Shown: in pieces, positions 28,445 to 37,785 of the stretch
Position numbering within the stretch: position 1 is the stretch's first letter
Layout of the letters: each line of letters begins with the position of its first letter
Assembly: GCF_000621485.1 (NCBI RefSeq)
Contig: NZ_JHYF01000020.1
Coordinates: forward strand, 1 to 45,001
Source of the DNA: Alkaliphilus transvaalensis ATCC 700919
Lineage (GTDB): Bacteria > Bacillota > Clostridia > Peptostreptococcales > Natronincolaceae
Direction of reading: 5' to 3'
DNA length: 45,001 bases
The notes under the pieces: model-generated
What the model was told of the DNA's origin: nothing
What the model saw: the letters and a program-made list of their open reading frames with translations, nothing else
Database searches by the model: none
Position numbers and translations under genes: made by a program

Positions 28445-28597
28445 ACCCCGTATATTATAATAATTTCACCAAAATAAGAAAAATAAACTATTAATCAAAA
28501 AAATATTTTATTTTCTAATGATTACGCATTTTTTCTTGAGTTTTTTTTAAGTTTCTCCTATAAAATTATGATATGTTATTCGCCTAACATATATAAT

Positions 28598-28635
28598 AAG
28601 ACTACTTACTAGAAATAGATCCAGTAGGTAGTCTT
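28598..28635. terminator. Hairpin after the 28701 gene
   Basis: AAGACTAC pairs with GTAGTCTT around a 22-nt loop. TTTT follows on the plus strand and TTATTATAT on the minus strand. It is probably the terminator of the small gene at 28701. The rest of 28373-28700 is the ctsR promoter region and a tandem repeat. Confidence 0.55.
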
Positions 28636-28652
28636 TTCATAAATTAATTTAA

Positions 28653-28704
28653 TCTTTTTATTTATTCTTTTTATTTATTCTTTTTATTTATTCTTTTTAT
28701 TTAT
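28653..28704. repeat. Four tandem copies of a 13-bp unit over the end of a gene
   Basis: TCTTTTTATTTAT is repeated four times. The last copy contains the TAA stop codon of the gene at 28701-28934, so changes in copy number would act just past its end. Confidence 0.8.
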
Positions 28705-28934
28705 TTTTTTCTTGCATATATCTGATATTTCTCTCCACCCTCAGTTCCCTTGGGTAATACTTGATAATCATTCTTTTCTAAAATGCTAAAAATTTGATCT
28801 GCTTGATGGGCATCGTTACTATCCATTACAATAACAATTTCATCATCTAGCTCTACATGTTTAATTGTTTGAATTAGTTTTTGCTGGTCACTTAAACTAA
28901 TTTCTCCAGAAAAATTTACAAAATGTTGAGCCAT
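28701..28934 (-). CDS. Small soluble protein of unknown function
   Basis: 77 residues with AAAGGAAG before the ATG. The pattern looks like a compact alpha/beta domain: strand, long helix SLSDQQKLIQTIKHVEL, strand DDEIVIVMDS, helix ADQIFSILEKND, strand. No signal, membrane helix or cysteine is present. I do not recognise the family. It stands alone between the ctsR operon and the EF-G-like gene. Confidence 0.7.
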   Translation of the reverse strand: MAQHFVNFSGEISLSDQQKLIQTIKHVELDDEIVIVMDSNDAHQADQIFSILEKNDYQVLPKGTEGGEKYQIYARKK

Positions 28935-29128
28935 TATATCACTTCCTTTCTTTATTAGTTTTAATTAAAAAACGAAATTATCTCAATGTATATTTTGCCA
29001 CTTAACCTTAAATTTTCTACAAAAACCCTTTGTAAAATTACATAACTTTTCTTAGCTATAGCCTCACCTTTGGTTCTCAAATATGAAAGACCTTATATAT
29101 TTAGAAATATGATAAAAATTATTGTGAT

Positions 29129-29171
29129 AAAAAAAGCTAGAAGCCAAATAAATCTCGACTTCTAACTTTTT
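29129..29171 (-). terminator. Terminator of the EF-G-like gene
   Basis: AAAAAG-TAGAAG pairs imperfectly with CTTCTA-CTTTTT; on the minus strand a run of seven Ts follows. It lies 50 bases after the stop. The remainder of 28935-29221 shows nothing else. Confidence 0.75.
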
Positions 29172-29221
29172 CTTTTTTTATTTCATATCTTTTTAGGTAG
29201 ATTGGTATATAAATCTGTATA

Positions 29222-31291
29222 TTACTCTCTTGCTGCTCTAGCAGCTTCAACAACCTTCTCACTAATCATTTGAGGTACTTCTTCGTATCTAACAAAGGAC
29301 ATTGTAAAACTTCCTCTTGCTTGGGTCATAGATCTAAGATCATTTGCGTACTTAAACATTTCCGACTGAGGCACTTCTGCAATGATCAACTGGCTTCCAT
29401 CACTTTGAGGTTCCATTCCAATAATTCTACCTCTGCGTTTATTAAGGTCTCCCATTACATCTCCCATGTAATCTTCTGGTATATTAACCTTTACTTCTAC
29501 AATAGGTTCTAATAGAACTGGTTTTGCTTGTTCTATTCCTTTTTTAAAGGCTAAGGACGCTGCAATCTTAAAGGCCATCTCCGATGAGTCTACATCGTGA
29601 TAAGATCCATCATATAGAACTGCCTTTACGTTTACAACTGGGAAGCCTGCTAAAACACCAGTCTCCAAACATTCTCTTATTCCCTTCTCTACAGCAGGAA
29701 TATAGGCTTTAGGAACTGAACCTCCAAATATTTCTTCTGCAAATTCAAAGGGAGCTGATGCTGGTTCGAATCTCATTTTCACATCACCGTACTGACCATG
29801 ACCACCCGATTGCTTTTTATGTTTACCTTGTACATCTGCTTTACCTTTAATCGTCTCTCGGTAGGGTACTCTTACATCACTTAATTCTACCTCTGTACCA
29901 AATTTATTTTTAAGTTTACTTACAATTACTTTTATATGAAGTTCTCCTTGGCCTTTAATAATTGTTTGTTTCGTCTCTTTATTTCTCTCAAAGGCAAAAG
30001 AAGGATCTTCATCAACTAATCGATTTAAGCCAGCTGTTATTTTTTCTTCATCACCCTTTGCTTTAGGCTCAATTGCAAGATATAGTTGGGGTTCAACAAA
30101 ATCGATTCCACTATAGATTACCGGATCATTAACACTGCATAGGGTGTCTCCTGTAGCGGTAAATTGTAGTTTAGCAATAGCTGCAATATCTCCAGCAGCC
30201 ACTTCTTTAACTTCGATTTGATTTTTACCTCGTAACAAGAAAACATTACCTACTTTTTCTTTTTCATCTTTATTTGCATTTAAGACCTCCATATCTCCCG
30301 TTAAGGTTCCTGAAATCACCTTAAGTAATGAGATCTTTCCTACATAAGGGTCAACAATTGTTTTAAAGACTTGAGCTGAAAATGGCTCATTCTTCCCTAA
30401 TGATCTTTCTACAACATTGTCATTGTAAGGGTTTTTTCCTTGTTTAGGCGGCATATCTTTAGGAGATGGTGAAAAATCGTTAATCATATCTAACAAGGTG
30501 TGGATTCCAATATTTTTCGCTGCAGATCCACAAATTACAGGAACAATGTCTCCGCTAATAATTCCCCGTCTTAAACCTACTTGAATCTCTTTTTCTGTAA
30601 AGGGTTCACCTGAGAAATATTTCTCCATCAAAACTTCATCACTCTCTGCCACCGACTCTAATAACATTTCCCTTATTTCATTGGCTTGGTCCATTAATTG
30701 GGTGGGAATAGGTTTATCTACACAATCCTTACCGTTGTACTCTCTTGCTACCATCTTAGCAATATTAACATTACCAACGAAATTTTCTTTGTCTCCTAAA
30801 GGAATTTGGAAAGGAGCGATCTTCTTACCAAACTTTTCCCTTAAATCATTAAGTACCTTTTCAAAATTTGCATTTTCTCGATCCATCTTATTAACAAAAA
30901 TAAAGGTAGGGGCTTTCTTTTCTGTAGCATAATTCCAGACCTTTTCTGTTCCAACTTCTATACCACTGGTTGCATCAACAAAAATAATCATTCCACCTGC
31001 TACTTTTATTGCACTTTGAACTTCTCCAATAAAATCAAAGTATCCTGGGGTATCAATTAGGTTAATTTTATGTTCCTTCCATTCTATTGGAATTACTGAG
31101 GTACACACTGAAATATTTCTTGCAACTTCTTCCTTATCAAAATCTGAAACAGTATTTCCATCCTCCACTCTACCCATTCTATTAATTAGTTTTGCTGTGT
31201 AAAGGGCAGCTTCTGTAGCTGTAGTTTTTCCACAACCACCATGTCCTAGTAGCGCAATGTTTCTTATCCGGTCAGCTTCGTATCTTTTCAT
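29222..31291 (-). CDS. EF-G-like translational GTPase (paralogue)
   Basis: 689 residues with all five EF-G domains, ending with domain IV/V segments KKQSGGHGQYGDVKMRFEP and MTQARGSFTMSF. The G motifs differ from true EF-G: G1 is GHGGCGKT (16-23) instead of AHIDAGKT, and G3 is DTPGYFDF (80-87), with Tyr84 where EF-G has the catalytic histidine. NKMD is at 134-137. This is the EF-G-like class found beside canonical FusA in many clostridia; its role is not established. It stands as a single gene with a promoter at 31365-31394, away from rpsL-rpsG-tuf. Confidence 0.88.
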   Translation of the reverse strand: MKRYEADRIRNIALLGHGGCGKTTATEAALYTAKLINRMGRVEDGNTVSDFDKEEVARNISVCTSVIPIEWKEHKINLIDTPGYFDFIGEVQSAIKVAGGMIIFVDATSGIEVGTEKVWNYATEKKAPTFIFVNKMDRENANFEKVLNDLREKFGKKIAPFQIPLGDKENFVGNVNIAKMVAREYNGKDCVDKPIPTQLMDQANEIREMLLESVAESDEVLMEKYFSGEPFTEKEIQVGLRRGIISGDIVPVICGSAAKNIGIHTLLDMINDFSPSPKDMPPKQGKNPYNDNVVERSLGKNEPFSAQVFKTIVDPYVGKISLLKVISGTLTGDMEVLNANKDEKEKVGNVFLLRGKNQIEVKEVAAGDIAAIAKLQFTATGDTLCSVNDPVIYSGIDFVEPQLYLAIEPKAKGDEEKITAGLNRLVDEDPSFAFERNKETKQTIIKGQGELHIKVIVSKLKNKFGTEVELSDVRVPYRETIKGKADVQGKHKKQSGGHGQYGDVKMRFEPASAPFEFAEEIFGGSVPKAYIPAVEKGIRECLETGVLAGFPVVNVKAVLYDGSYHDVDSSEMAFKIAASLAFKKGIEQAKPVLLEPIVEVKVNIPEDYMGDVMGDLNKRRGRIIGMEPQSDGSQLIIAEVPQSEMFKYANDLRSMTQARGSFTMSFVRYEEVPQMISEKVVEAARAARE

Positions 31292-31364
31292 TATATTACC
31301 CCCTCATAATGTAAGATTTAGAACATTAAATTGAATTTAATTTTAATATTCTATATTTTCTGTA

Positions 31365-31394
31365 ATTATCCTTCTTTTTGGTAAATATTTTCAA
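31365..31394 (-). promoter_or_regulatory. Candidate promoter of the EF-G-like gene
   Basis: TTGAAA (31394-31389), 18 bases, GATAAT (31370-31365) on the minus strand, about 75 bases before the ATG. A palindrome TACTATAT-TTT-ATATAGTA (31436-31454) lies 40 bases further upstream. Confidence 0.5.
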
Positions 31395-31558
31395 ACTACC
31401 TAATGAAATTTATATGTAATTTGTCCAACTTTAATTACTATATTTTATATAGTAAAATTTAACTCTAGTTTCCCAATTCTTATGCATAATTATACCAATT
31501 TTTTTATCATACATAGAAAATAATGGTCTTATATAGCTTACAATTTTCATAATTACCG

Positions 31559-31612
31559 TAATGTATTTCAGCACAAGCCTAGCACTCCATCTTTCGTAAG
31601 AAAGCTTTGTTC
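31559..31612 (+). repeat. 54-nt dispersed repeat, copy upstream of hisC
   Basis: This stretch matches 40039-40092 at 44 of 54 positions without gaps; both begin TAATGTATTTCA and end CTTTGTTC. It contains a CTTTC/GAAAG stem. It ends 198 bases before hisC. The gap 31292-31810 otherwise holds the EF-G-like promoter, a palindrome and the hisC promoter. Confidence 0.7.
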
Positions 31613-31755
31613 ATTTTTTTATATTATTCTTTATAGAGACATGTTTGGTAACCCTTTAAGAAATAGTATCCGAGTAGAATTTTTTGTTGGTTAAAAAAAA
31701 CAATTAATTTTTATAAAAATGTCTCTAATACTTCTTGTACTCGAAATAAATATGT

Positions 31756-31761
31756 TATAAT
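31756..31761 (+). promoter_or_regulatory. -10 element of hisC promoter
   Basis: A perfect TATAAT lies about 50 bases before hisC. The best -35, TTCTTG at 18 bases (31732-31737), is weak. Confidence 0.4.
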
Positions 31762-31810
31762 ATAATTGTAAATATTAAAATTTTTTCGCAACCAAAGGAG
31801 GTTCATTTTA

Positions 31811-32890
31811 ATGAACATTAAATTTCGTCCAGAAATTAAAGATTTAGTACCTTACAAACCTGGTAAACCAATTGAAGATGTAAAAAGAGAATATGGTTTA
31901 ACAGAAGTAACAAAACTTGCATCTAACGAGAATCCTTTAGGTTATTCTCCTAAGGCTAAAGAAGCAATTGAAAGATGCTTAGAAGAATTACACTTATATC
32001 CAGATGGTAACATTACTGACTTAAAAGATGCTATTGCTAAAAGATTTGGTGTAAAGGCATCTCAAGTTCTTCCAAGTAGTGGATCTGACGAAATGGTAGA
32101 TATTATTTCTAAAACTTTTATTAATCCTGGTGATGAGGTAATTCTTGCAGATGTTACTTTCCCAAGATATATACAAACATGTACAATGATGGGTGGAACT
32201 CCTGTTGTTGTGCCTCTTAAAGATTTTGCCCATGACTTAGATGGCATGAAGGCTAAAATTTCAGAGAAAACTAAGTTAATTTGGTTATGTAACCCCAATA
32301 ACCCAACTGGAACAATGTTCTCTGAAGACGCATTAAATAGTTTCTTAGATTCTGTACCTAGTCATGTTGTGGTCATTTATGATGAAGCCTACAGAGAGTA
32401 TGTAACTAGAGATGATTACCCTAAAGATAGTACTTATCTATTAGACAAATATTCTAATGTGATCATTATGAGAACCTTTTCAAAGGCCTATGGTTTAGCT
32501 GCCCTAAGAGTTGGTTATACAATGGCTTCTGATGAAATAATTAATAACTTAAACAAAGTTAGAGGACCTTTCAATGTTAACACAATAGCTCAATCTGCTG
32601 CTATAGCTGCATTAGCAGATGATGAATTTATTAAAGAAAGCTATAGAGTAAATGCTGAAGGTAAAGAATATCTTTACAAGTCCTTTGAAGAGATGGGATT
32701 ATGGTACGCTCCATCTGAAACTAATCATATCTTCTTTGATGCTAAAAAAGACTGCCAAGAGTTATTTACTGAGTTACAAAAAAGAGGTATGATTATTAGA
32801 CCTATGTATGGAACTTATTCTCGTGTATCAATTGGAACAATGGAGCAAAATGAACTTTTCATTAAGCTTTTAAAAGAAGTACTACAATAA
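31811..32890 (+). CDS. hisC: Histidinol-phosphate / aromatic aminotransferase
   Basis: 359 residues, a class I/II PLP aminotransferase of the HisC type. Visible are SNENPLGYSP near the N-terminus, the PLP-binding WLCNPNNPTG and DEAYREYV, and the lysine in RTFSKAYGLAALRVGY. HisC converts histidinol phosphate in histidine synthesis, but lone copies often serve phenylalanine/tyrosine synthesis. No other his genes are here, so the true substrate is open. AAAGGAGG lies ten bases before the ATG. Confidence 0.9.
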   Translation: MNIKFRPEIKDLVPYKPGKPIEDVKREYGLTEVTKLASNENPLGYSPKAKEAIERCLEELHLYPDGNITDLKDAIAKRFGVKASQVLPSSGSDEMVDIISKTFINPGDEVILADVTFPRYIQTCTMMGGTPVVVPLKDFAHDLDGMKAKISEKTKLIWLCNPNNPTGTMFSEDALNSFLDSVPSHVVVIYDEAYREYVTRDDYPKDSTYLLDKYSNVIIMRTFSKAYGLAALRVGYTMASDEIINNLNKVRGPFNVNTIAQSAAIAALADDEFIKESYRVNAEGKEYLYKSFEEMGLWYAPSETNHIFFDAKKDCQELFTELQKRGMIIRPMYGTYSRVSIGTMEQNELFIKLLKEVLQ

Positions 32891-32910
32891 TTTTTAATTA
32901 ATATGATTTA

Positions 32911-32945
32911 AAGGTTGCTAAGTAAATTTTAGCAACCTTTTTTTG
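32911..32945 (+). terminator. Terminator of hisC
   Basis: AAGGTTGCTAA pairs with TTAGCAACCTT (32929-32939), followed by TTTTTTT, 20 bases after the stop. Confidence 0.92.
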
Positions 32946-33046
32946 TATATTCATTACACATATTGGAAGTATAGTAACAATTGGATTTGGGCATATAAAT
33001 TAACAAATTATTTTTTTCTTAAATTCATTTACCTTTTCTACTTATT

Positions 33047-33055
33047 TGATATAAT
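33047..33055 (+). promoter_or_regulatory. Extended -10 promoter of the pyrophosphatase gene
   Basis: TGATATAAT, a TG-N-TATAAT extended -10, about 60 bases before the start. No good -35 is seen. Confidence 0.5.
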
Positions 33056-33117
33056 ACACAAGTATAGGGTATCTAAGTTCTAGATATTCTACAAATTTTA
33101 TAGATAAGGAGGTCTAT

Positions 33118-34731
33118 ATGGGAATATTTATTTTTGGACATAAAAACCCTGATACAGACTCGGTAGCATCAGCAATAGCTCTATCCCACTTAAAACAGCA
33201 ACTTAACCATGATACTACTGCCTGCGTTTTAGGGAACCTCAACAAAGAAACTAGTTTCATATTAGACTTTTTTCAAGTGGAACCTCCTAAGTTACTTATG
33301 GATGTTAAAACTCAAGTAATGGATTTGCACCACGATACAGTATTAGGGATCCCCCCAACTACCTCTATTCTCCATGCATATAAACTAATGGAAGCCCAAC
33401 GTCTTGAAACATTAGCTATAGTTGATGATGAAAACAAGTTTTTGGGCATTGTAAGTATGAAGGATATTGCTATGGGGTTAATTAAAGGCAATTTCGAAGA
33501 ACTTAAAACTTCCTTTGAAAATATCGTCAGCGACTTAAAGGGGATAATCTTAACAGGTGGTGGTAGTGAGGTCGAGGGGAAGCTCTCAGTAATAGCCTAC
33601 TACTACAAATCTGTAGAAGGGGCCTTAAGTGAAAATGATATTATTATCGTAGGCGATCGTTATGATATTATTGAATGTGCAGTGGATTCTAAAGTGAAGC
33701 TCATTATCCTTACTGGTGGCATGAAGATTCCTAAAAAATATATTCAAATGGCTACTGATAATAATGTAACCATTCTATCGACTCCTTTTGACACCTACTA
33801 TACCTCTAAGATCATTAACCAATGTAATTACATCTCAACGATTATGAGAACAAAAAATATTATTAAATTTAACCATCATGACTATCTTGATGACGTGAAA
33901 GAGGCTATGGGTAATACCCATTTTAGAAACTATCCTGTCGTTGATGATTACAATACTTTTATAGGTTTCATTAATCGAAAGCATATCATGAACCCTGGGA
34001 AGAAAAAAGTCATTTTAGTTGACCATAATGAGTATGCCCAAAGTGTTGAAGGGCTTAAGGAAGCAGAAATTATGGAGATAATAGACCACCATAAATTAGG
34101 AGACATTGCTACATCAATTCCAATCTCTTTTAGAAATAGCCCTGTAGGCAGTACCTGCACAATCATTTACCAAATGTATAGAGAAAATGCCTTGCAAATC
34201 CCCTATTCTATAGCTGGCTTATTATTATCTGGTATCATTTCCGATACCCTTTACTTTAAATCTCCTACCACTACAAAGGTAGACCAAGATGCTGTTGCTG
34301 ATCTTAATAAAATTGTTAAGTTAAACTTAGACACCTACGCTATGGATGTCTTTAAAGCTGGTACTTCATTAGAGGGACAAAGTATAGAAGAGATTTTCTA
34401 TAAAGACTTTAAAGAATTTAGCCTTGAGGGTAATCGAGTTGGTCTTAGCCAAGTATTTACGTTAGATATTGAGGATGTTTTTAATCGTAAAGATGAATTT
34501 ATTCTATTTATAGATAAAGTCTCTAACAATTCTAACCATGATTTAACCTTACTTATTATTACTGATATTTTAAAAGAAGGTTCTTATCTATTGTTTAGAT
34601 GTAGAAATCAACATATAATATCAGCTGCCTTCCACATAGAGCCCTATCAGGGGGTATTTGTACAGGGCATTGTTTCAAGAAAGAAACAGGTGGTCCCTCA
34701 ATTGTTAGAAGGGATTAACTCTCTAAAGTAG
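33118..34731 (+). CDS. CBS-domain family II inorganic pyrophosphatase
   Basis: 537 residues. The DHH motifs are split by an insert: GHKNPDTDSVASA at 7-19, then two CBS segments (TSILHAYKLMEAQRLETLAIV; HFRNYPVVDDYNTFIGFI) around a DRTGG-type domain, then VDHNEYAQS, EIIDHHKLGD and SGIISDTLYFKSPTTT. The DHHA2 domain is at the end. This is the nucleotide-regulated CBS-PPase known from clostridia such as Moorella, a manganese or cobalt enzyme that hydrolyses PPi and is controlled by adenine nucleotides at the CBS pair. AAGGAGG precedes the ATG. Confidence 0.93.
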   Translation: MGIFIFGHKNPDTDSVASAIALSHLKQQLNHDTTACVLGNLNKETSFILDFFQVEPPKLLMDVKTQVMDLHHDTVLGIPPTTSILHAYKLMEAQRLETLAIVDDENKFLGIVSMKDIAMGLIKGNFEELKTSFENIVSDLKGIILTGGGSEVEGKLSVIAYYYKSVEGALSENDIIIVGDRYDIIECAVDSKVKLIILTGGMKIPKKYIQMATDNNVTILSTPFDTYYTSKIINQCNYISTIMRTKNIIKFNHHDYLDDVKEAMGNTHFRNYPVVDDYNTFIGFINRKHIMNPGKKKVILVDHNEYAQSVEGLKEAEIMEIIDHHKLGDIATSIPISFRNSPVGSTCTIIYQMYRENALQIPYSIAGLLLSGIISDTLYFKSPTTTKVDQDAVADLNKIVKLNLDTYAMDVFKAGTSLEGQSIEEIFYKDFKEFSLEGNRVGLSQVFTLDIEDVFNRKDEFILFIDKVSNNSNHDLTLLIITDILKEGSYLLFRCRNQHIISAAFHIEPYQGVFVQGIVSRKKQVVPQLLEGINSLK

Positions 34732-34778
34732 CGTCTTTTCATCTAAATGCATTCATTTTAGACTTTAATAGTAAAACT

Positions 34779-34821
34779 AAGGGACTAACACAACTAAGAA
34801 ATTAAATTGTGTTGGTCCCTT
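34779..34821. terminator. Bidirectional terminator between pyrophosphatase and response regulator genes
   Basis: A 15-base arm AAGGGACTAACACAA pairs with TTGTGTTGGTCCCTT (one mismatch) around a 13-nt loop. It lies between two convergent genes. Confidence 0.8.
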
Positions 34822-34878
34822 ATATTATATACATAAGTAATTTTTCCCTAATAACAAGTGATTAAATAACCAAACTCC

Positions 34879-35514
34879 TTATTCAATATTCTTGATATAA
34901 TAAATGGCTAACTGGGTACGATCTCTTAAATTCAACTTCTCTAACAAACCTGTCACGTAATTTCTGACTGTTCCTTGACTTAAATAAAGGCATTCTGATA
35001 TTTCCTTATTAGACAAGCCTTCTCCTACAAGTCTTATAACCTCCTTTTCTCTCTCGGTTAAGTCAAAGGAGATTGCTTCTTTAGGCTTTTTTTCATTAAT
35101 CATACTTTTTAAAGCCAATGCAACATCCTTTTCAAAAACCGAATTTCCCCTATACACCATTCTGACACTTTCTATAATATCTTCAGCTGGCTGACTCTTC
35201 AAAATATATCCCTCTGCACCATATTTAAGGGCCTCTTTTATATATTCATCATCTTTAAAGGTAGTCAATATCATAATTTTAATATGACGAAATTGTTCCT
35301 TAATTAATTTTGTAGCCAAAACACCATCCATAATAGGCATTCGTATATCCATTAAAACTAGGTCCACCCTTTTATCTTTACAATGTTTAAGAGCTTCTTG
35401 GCCGTTTGAGGCTGTGGCAACAACCTCTAAGTCTCCTTCCAAATCAATTAAAATTTTTAAACTATCTCTAATTAATGCATCATCATCAGCTATTAATATT
35501 CGCAAATATCTCAC
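34879..35514 (-). CDS. NarL/LuxR-family response regulator
   Basis: 211 residues. The receiver domain has acidic DDD at 10-12, phospho-acceptor D56 (LVLMDIRMPIMDG) and the conserved lysine in GYILKSQ. A LuxR-type helix-turn-helix follows (LTEREKEVIRLVGEGLSNKE, TVRNYVTGLLEKLNL). The start is given as the GTG at 35514; a TTG three codons later, with AGGTGAG just before it and product MRILIADDD, is at least as likely. It overlaps the kinase gene by 29 bases. As the last gene of the block, it probably controls the ABC transporter genes upstream. Confidence 0.92.
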   Translation of the reverse strand: MRYLRILIADDDALIRDSLKILIDLEGDLEVVATASNGQEALKHCKDKRVDLVLMDIRMPIMDGVLATKLIKEQFRHIKIMILTTFKDDEYIKEALKYGAEGYILKSQPAEDIIESVRMVYRGNSVFEKDVALALKSMINEKKPKEAISFDLTEREKEVIRLVGEGLSNKEISECLYLSQGTVRNYVTGLLEKLNLRDRTQLAIYYIKNIE

Positions 35515-36589
35515 CTACGCCTTCTGATTCTTTTGGTATAATACACACAATCATAAATCCACCATTTCCATTGATTGATATGCTACCCCCTATATTTTTT
35601 ATGCGATCCTTCATGCTATTTAAACCTAAACTATAATTTATCACTTCACAACCTTTACCGTTATCCTTTATCAATAAACGTGTAAACTTACTATTTGTCT
35701 CTATTTTAATGTCTACTTCTGTTGCTTCTGAATGCTTTGCGACATTGGTTAGGGCTTCTTTAATGTTAGAAGTTAGAATAACTAAATGTTGAGATGAAAT
35801 ACTATTCAAATCACCCATCGTTTGTAGCTTAACAGGAGGAAAAGTATATTCCTTCAATATCCTATGAATATAATCTATCCCTAGATTTTCCTTTGGTTTT
35901 ATATTATGAACAGTTTCCCTTAACATCACTAAAGTATTTGATAACCCTTCGATAGATTTTTTTAATAATTCCTTTGATTTCTGGGGTTCCTTTTGTTGGA
36001 GCTTTTCAACAGCTTGAAGTTGCATTAATAAACCTGCAATGTTATGACCAATGTTATCATGTATATCCCGAGCAATCCTATTTCTCTCTTTAATTTCTGC
36101 AACATACTCTACTTCATTATAAGATTCCATTAATTTCCCCTTAATTTCTTCCAGTTGGTAACGGATTCTTCGCTCTTGATCAAAGGCTACTTGCAATTCC
36201 TTTTCTTTATTCTCTAGCCCCTGACTAATATAAGCAAATAAACTACACAAAAATAGAAGTAAAAAGAAGTTAATGTATTGATGGGGGTCTACTCTCCAAC
36301 CAACGACAATTAAAATAGGAACGATACCAAGATAAAGTCTTTTATATACTAAATCGTAGGCCAACATGACTAATAACATAATAAATTGTGGGGTTATCAT
36401 CCCTGCCAGCAGTACTATTAAAAATTCTAATATCATGAGGGGGAGGGTGTTGAGGTACTTTTCCCTAATGATATAGGATACCGTAATTAATAGAATAAAT
36501 ATCACATCTCTACTGCTTATAACTACATTAACTAGCATAAGTTCTGCTATAAGATAAATAATAAAACTTAACTTAATGAGGGCTCTCAT
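35486..36589 (-). CDS. Membrane histidine kinase, HisKA_3 (NarL-partner) type
   Basis: 367 residues. The first ~120 residues form about five or six membrane helices with very short loops and no extracellular sensor domain, so it probably senses signals in the membrane or through the transporter. A coiled-coil linker leads to the phospho-acceptor H177 (KERNRIARDIHDNIGH). The ATPase domain has NIKEALTNVAKHS and KDNGKG. TTTTTTTGGAGG lies directly before the ATG, so the ribosome binding site abuts the U tract of a hairpin (36601-36648). Confidence 0.92.
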   Translation of the reverse strand: MRALIKLSFIIYLIAELMLVNVVISSRDVIFILLITVSYIIREKYLNTLPLMILEFLIVLLAGMITPQFIMLLVMLAYDLVYKRLYLGIVPILIVVGWRVDPHQYINFFLLLFLCSLFAYISQGLENKEKELQVAFDQERRIRYQLEEIKGKLMESYNEVEYVAEIKERNRIARDIHDNIGHNIAGLLMQLQAVEKLQQKEPQKSKELLKKSIEGLSNTLVMLRETVHNIKPKENLGIDYIHRILKEYTFPPVKLQTMGDLNSISSQHLVILTSNIKEALTNVAKHSEATEVDIKIETNSKFTRLLIKDNGKGCEVINYSLGLNSMKDRIKNIGGSISINGNGGFMIVCIIPKESEGVGEIFANINS

Positions 36590-36600
36590 AAATTACCTCC

Positions 36601-36648
36601 AAAAAAACTAATGTATAAACTATATTTAAATAGATTACACATTAGTTT
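36601..36648 (-). terminator. Attenuator-like terminator between transporter and kinase genes
   Basis: A 10-bp perfect stem (36605-36614 with 36639-36648, arm AAACTAATGT) with a 24-nt loop is followed on the minus strand by seven Ts, which run straight into the GGAGG of the kinase gene. It should reduce read-through from the transporter genes into the two-component genes. Confidence 0.75.
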
Positions 36649-36669
36649 CTGTATTCCTTCTTATAAATG

Positions 36670-37785
36670 CTAATGGGATATATCAGTTTTTTTCCAAGTC
36701 CCCAAAAGAAAGAAGGTCATTGCAAATAAGAATAATATAAACAGTTCTCGACCAACGGCTAACAACTGATCCCCATATAAAACTTTTTCTGCTGCCTTTA
36801 ACACCCATGTGATAGGTACAAAGTTACCTATGTTTTGAAGACTTTGAGGCATTATTTCTCTAGACCAAAACCCACCACCTAACATTACCATAGGGGTAAC
36901 TAAAAAAGAGGCTATACTGGAGGCTTGGCGTGAATCTTTTGCAAGGGCAGTTAAAGCAATACCAAAAGCCACACAGACTAAAGAATAACTTAATAGAACA
37001 ATATACAAATTAAAAATTGATGGCCCTAAGTTCATTTTAAAGATAAAGTGCATAATAGAGAACAATAGAAGAATCTGTACTTGTGAAAGAAAAAGAAAGC
37101 TTAATAGGTTTTCAGCCATATATCTTTTTATCTTGACTGGCGAGGAGAGAATTCGATAAAAAGTTTTATTTTCTCGATCTAATAGGATCATATTCGCCGA
37201 GAAGGTGGAAAAATACATCATACCCATTACGATAAACCCAAGGCCGGCAACGGTAATCCCTTCTGACTTGGCATTTTCACTATATATTGTTGTATTCTCA
37301 ACACTTAGTAAACCCCTTTGATAAACTTCTAATCCTTCATAAAATAATCCTTCATTTCCCTGGGCTGCTAATGCAATATTGTTAACACTATTCATAAAGT
37401 TTTCAATGTAATAAATGGTTGGTAGGGTAATATTGCTCTCTGTTATTCTATATCCTTCTAATTGTGGGCTGTTCATTCTAATTAAATCTTGGGTAAATCC
37501 TTCTGGTATAACTACTCCATAATCTATCTTCCGATCGATCATGTCTTGATATAAATTCTCTTCTGTCAGTAGAATTAAATTACTTTTCTCTGATAAATTA
37601 TATTGCAGCATTCTTGTAAGTTCTGTTTGATCATAATCTACAATTCCTACCTTTAAAACATATCCATTACCACCAGAATATTGTAACAATATTAAAATCA
37701 TAAAAACTACAGGAACCACGATCATGGAAATGTAATTACTTTTTTCCTTCATTATCCTTTTTATATTATGAGAAAACAATATCAA
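36670..37785 (-). CDS. ABC-2 type permease, second of two
   Basis: 371 residues. The first helix (SNYISMIVVPVVFMILILLQ) is followed by an extracytoplasmic domain of about 150 residues and five C-terminal helices, the usual ABC-2 exporter layout. There is no ATG: the TTG at 37785 has AAGGAGGG eight bases before it and overlaps the TGA stop of the first permease as TTGA, a coupled start. An in-frame extension upstream would read back into the first permease. It resembles LnrM/LnrN-type subunits in layout. Confidence 0.87.
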   Translation of the reverse strand: MILFSHNIKRIMKEKSNYISMIVVPVVFMILILLQYSGGNGYVLKVGIVDYDQTELTRMLQYNLSEKSNLILLTEENLYQDMIDRKIDYGVVIPEGFTQDLIRMNSPQLEGYRITESNITLPTIYYIENFMNSVNNIALAAQGNEGLFYEGLEVYQRGLLSVENTTIYSENAKSEGITVAGLGFIVMGMMYFSTFSANMILLDRENKTFYRILSSPVKIKRYMAENLLSFLFLSQVQILLLFSIMHFIFKMNLGPSIFNLYIVLLSYSLVCVAFGIALTALAKDSRQASSIASFLVTPMVMLGGGFWSREIMPQSLQNIGNFVPITWVLKAAEKVLYGDQLLAVGRELFILFLFAMTFFLLGTWKKTDISH

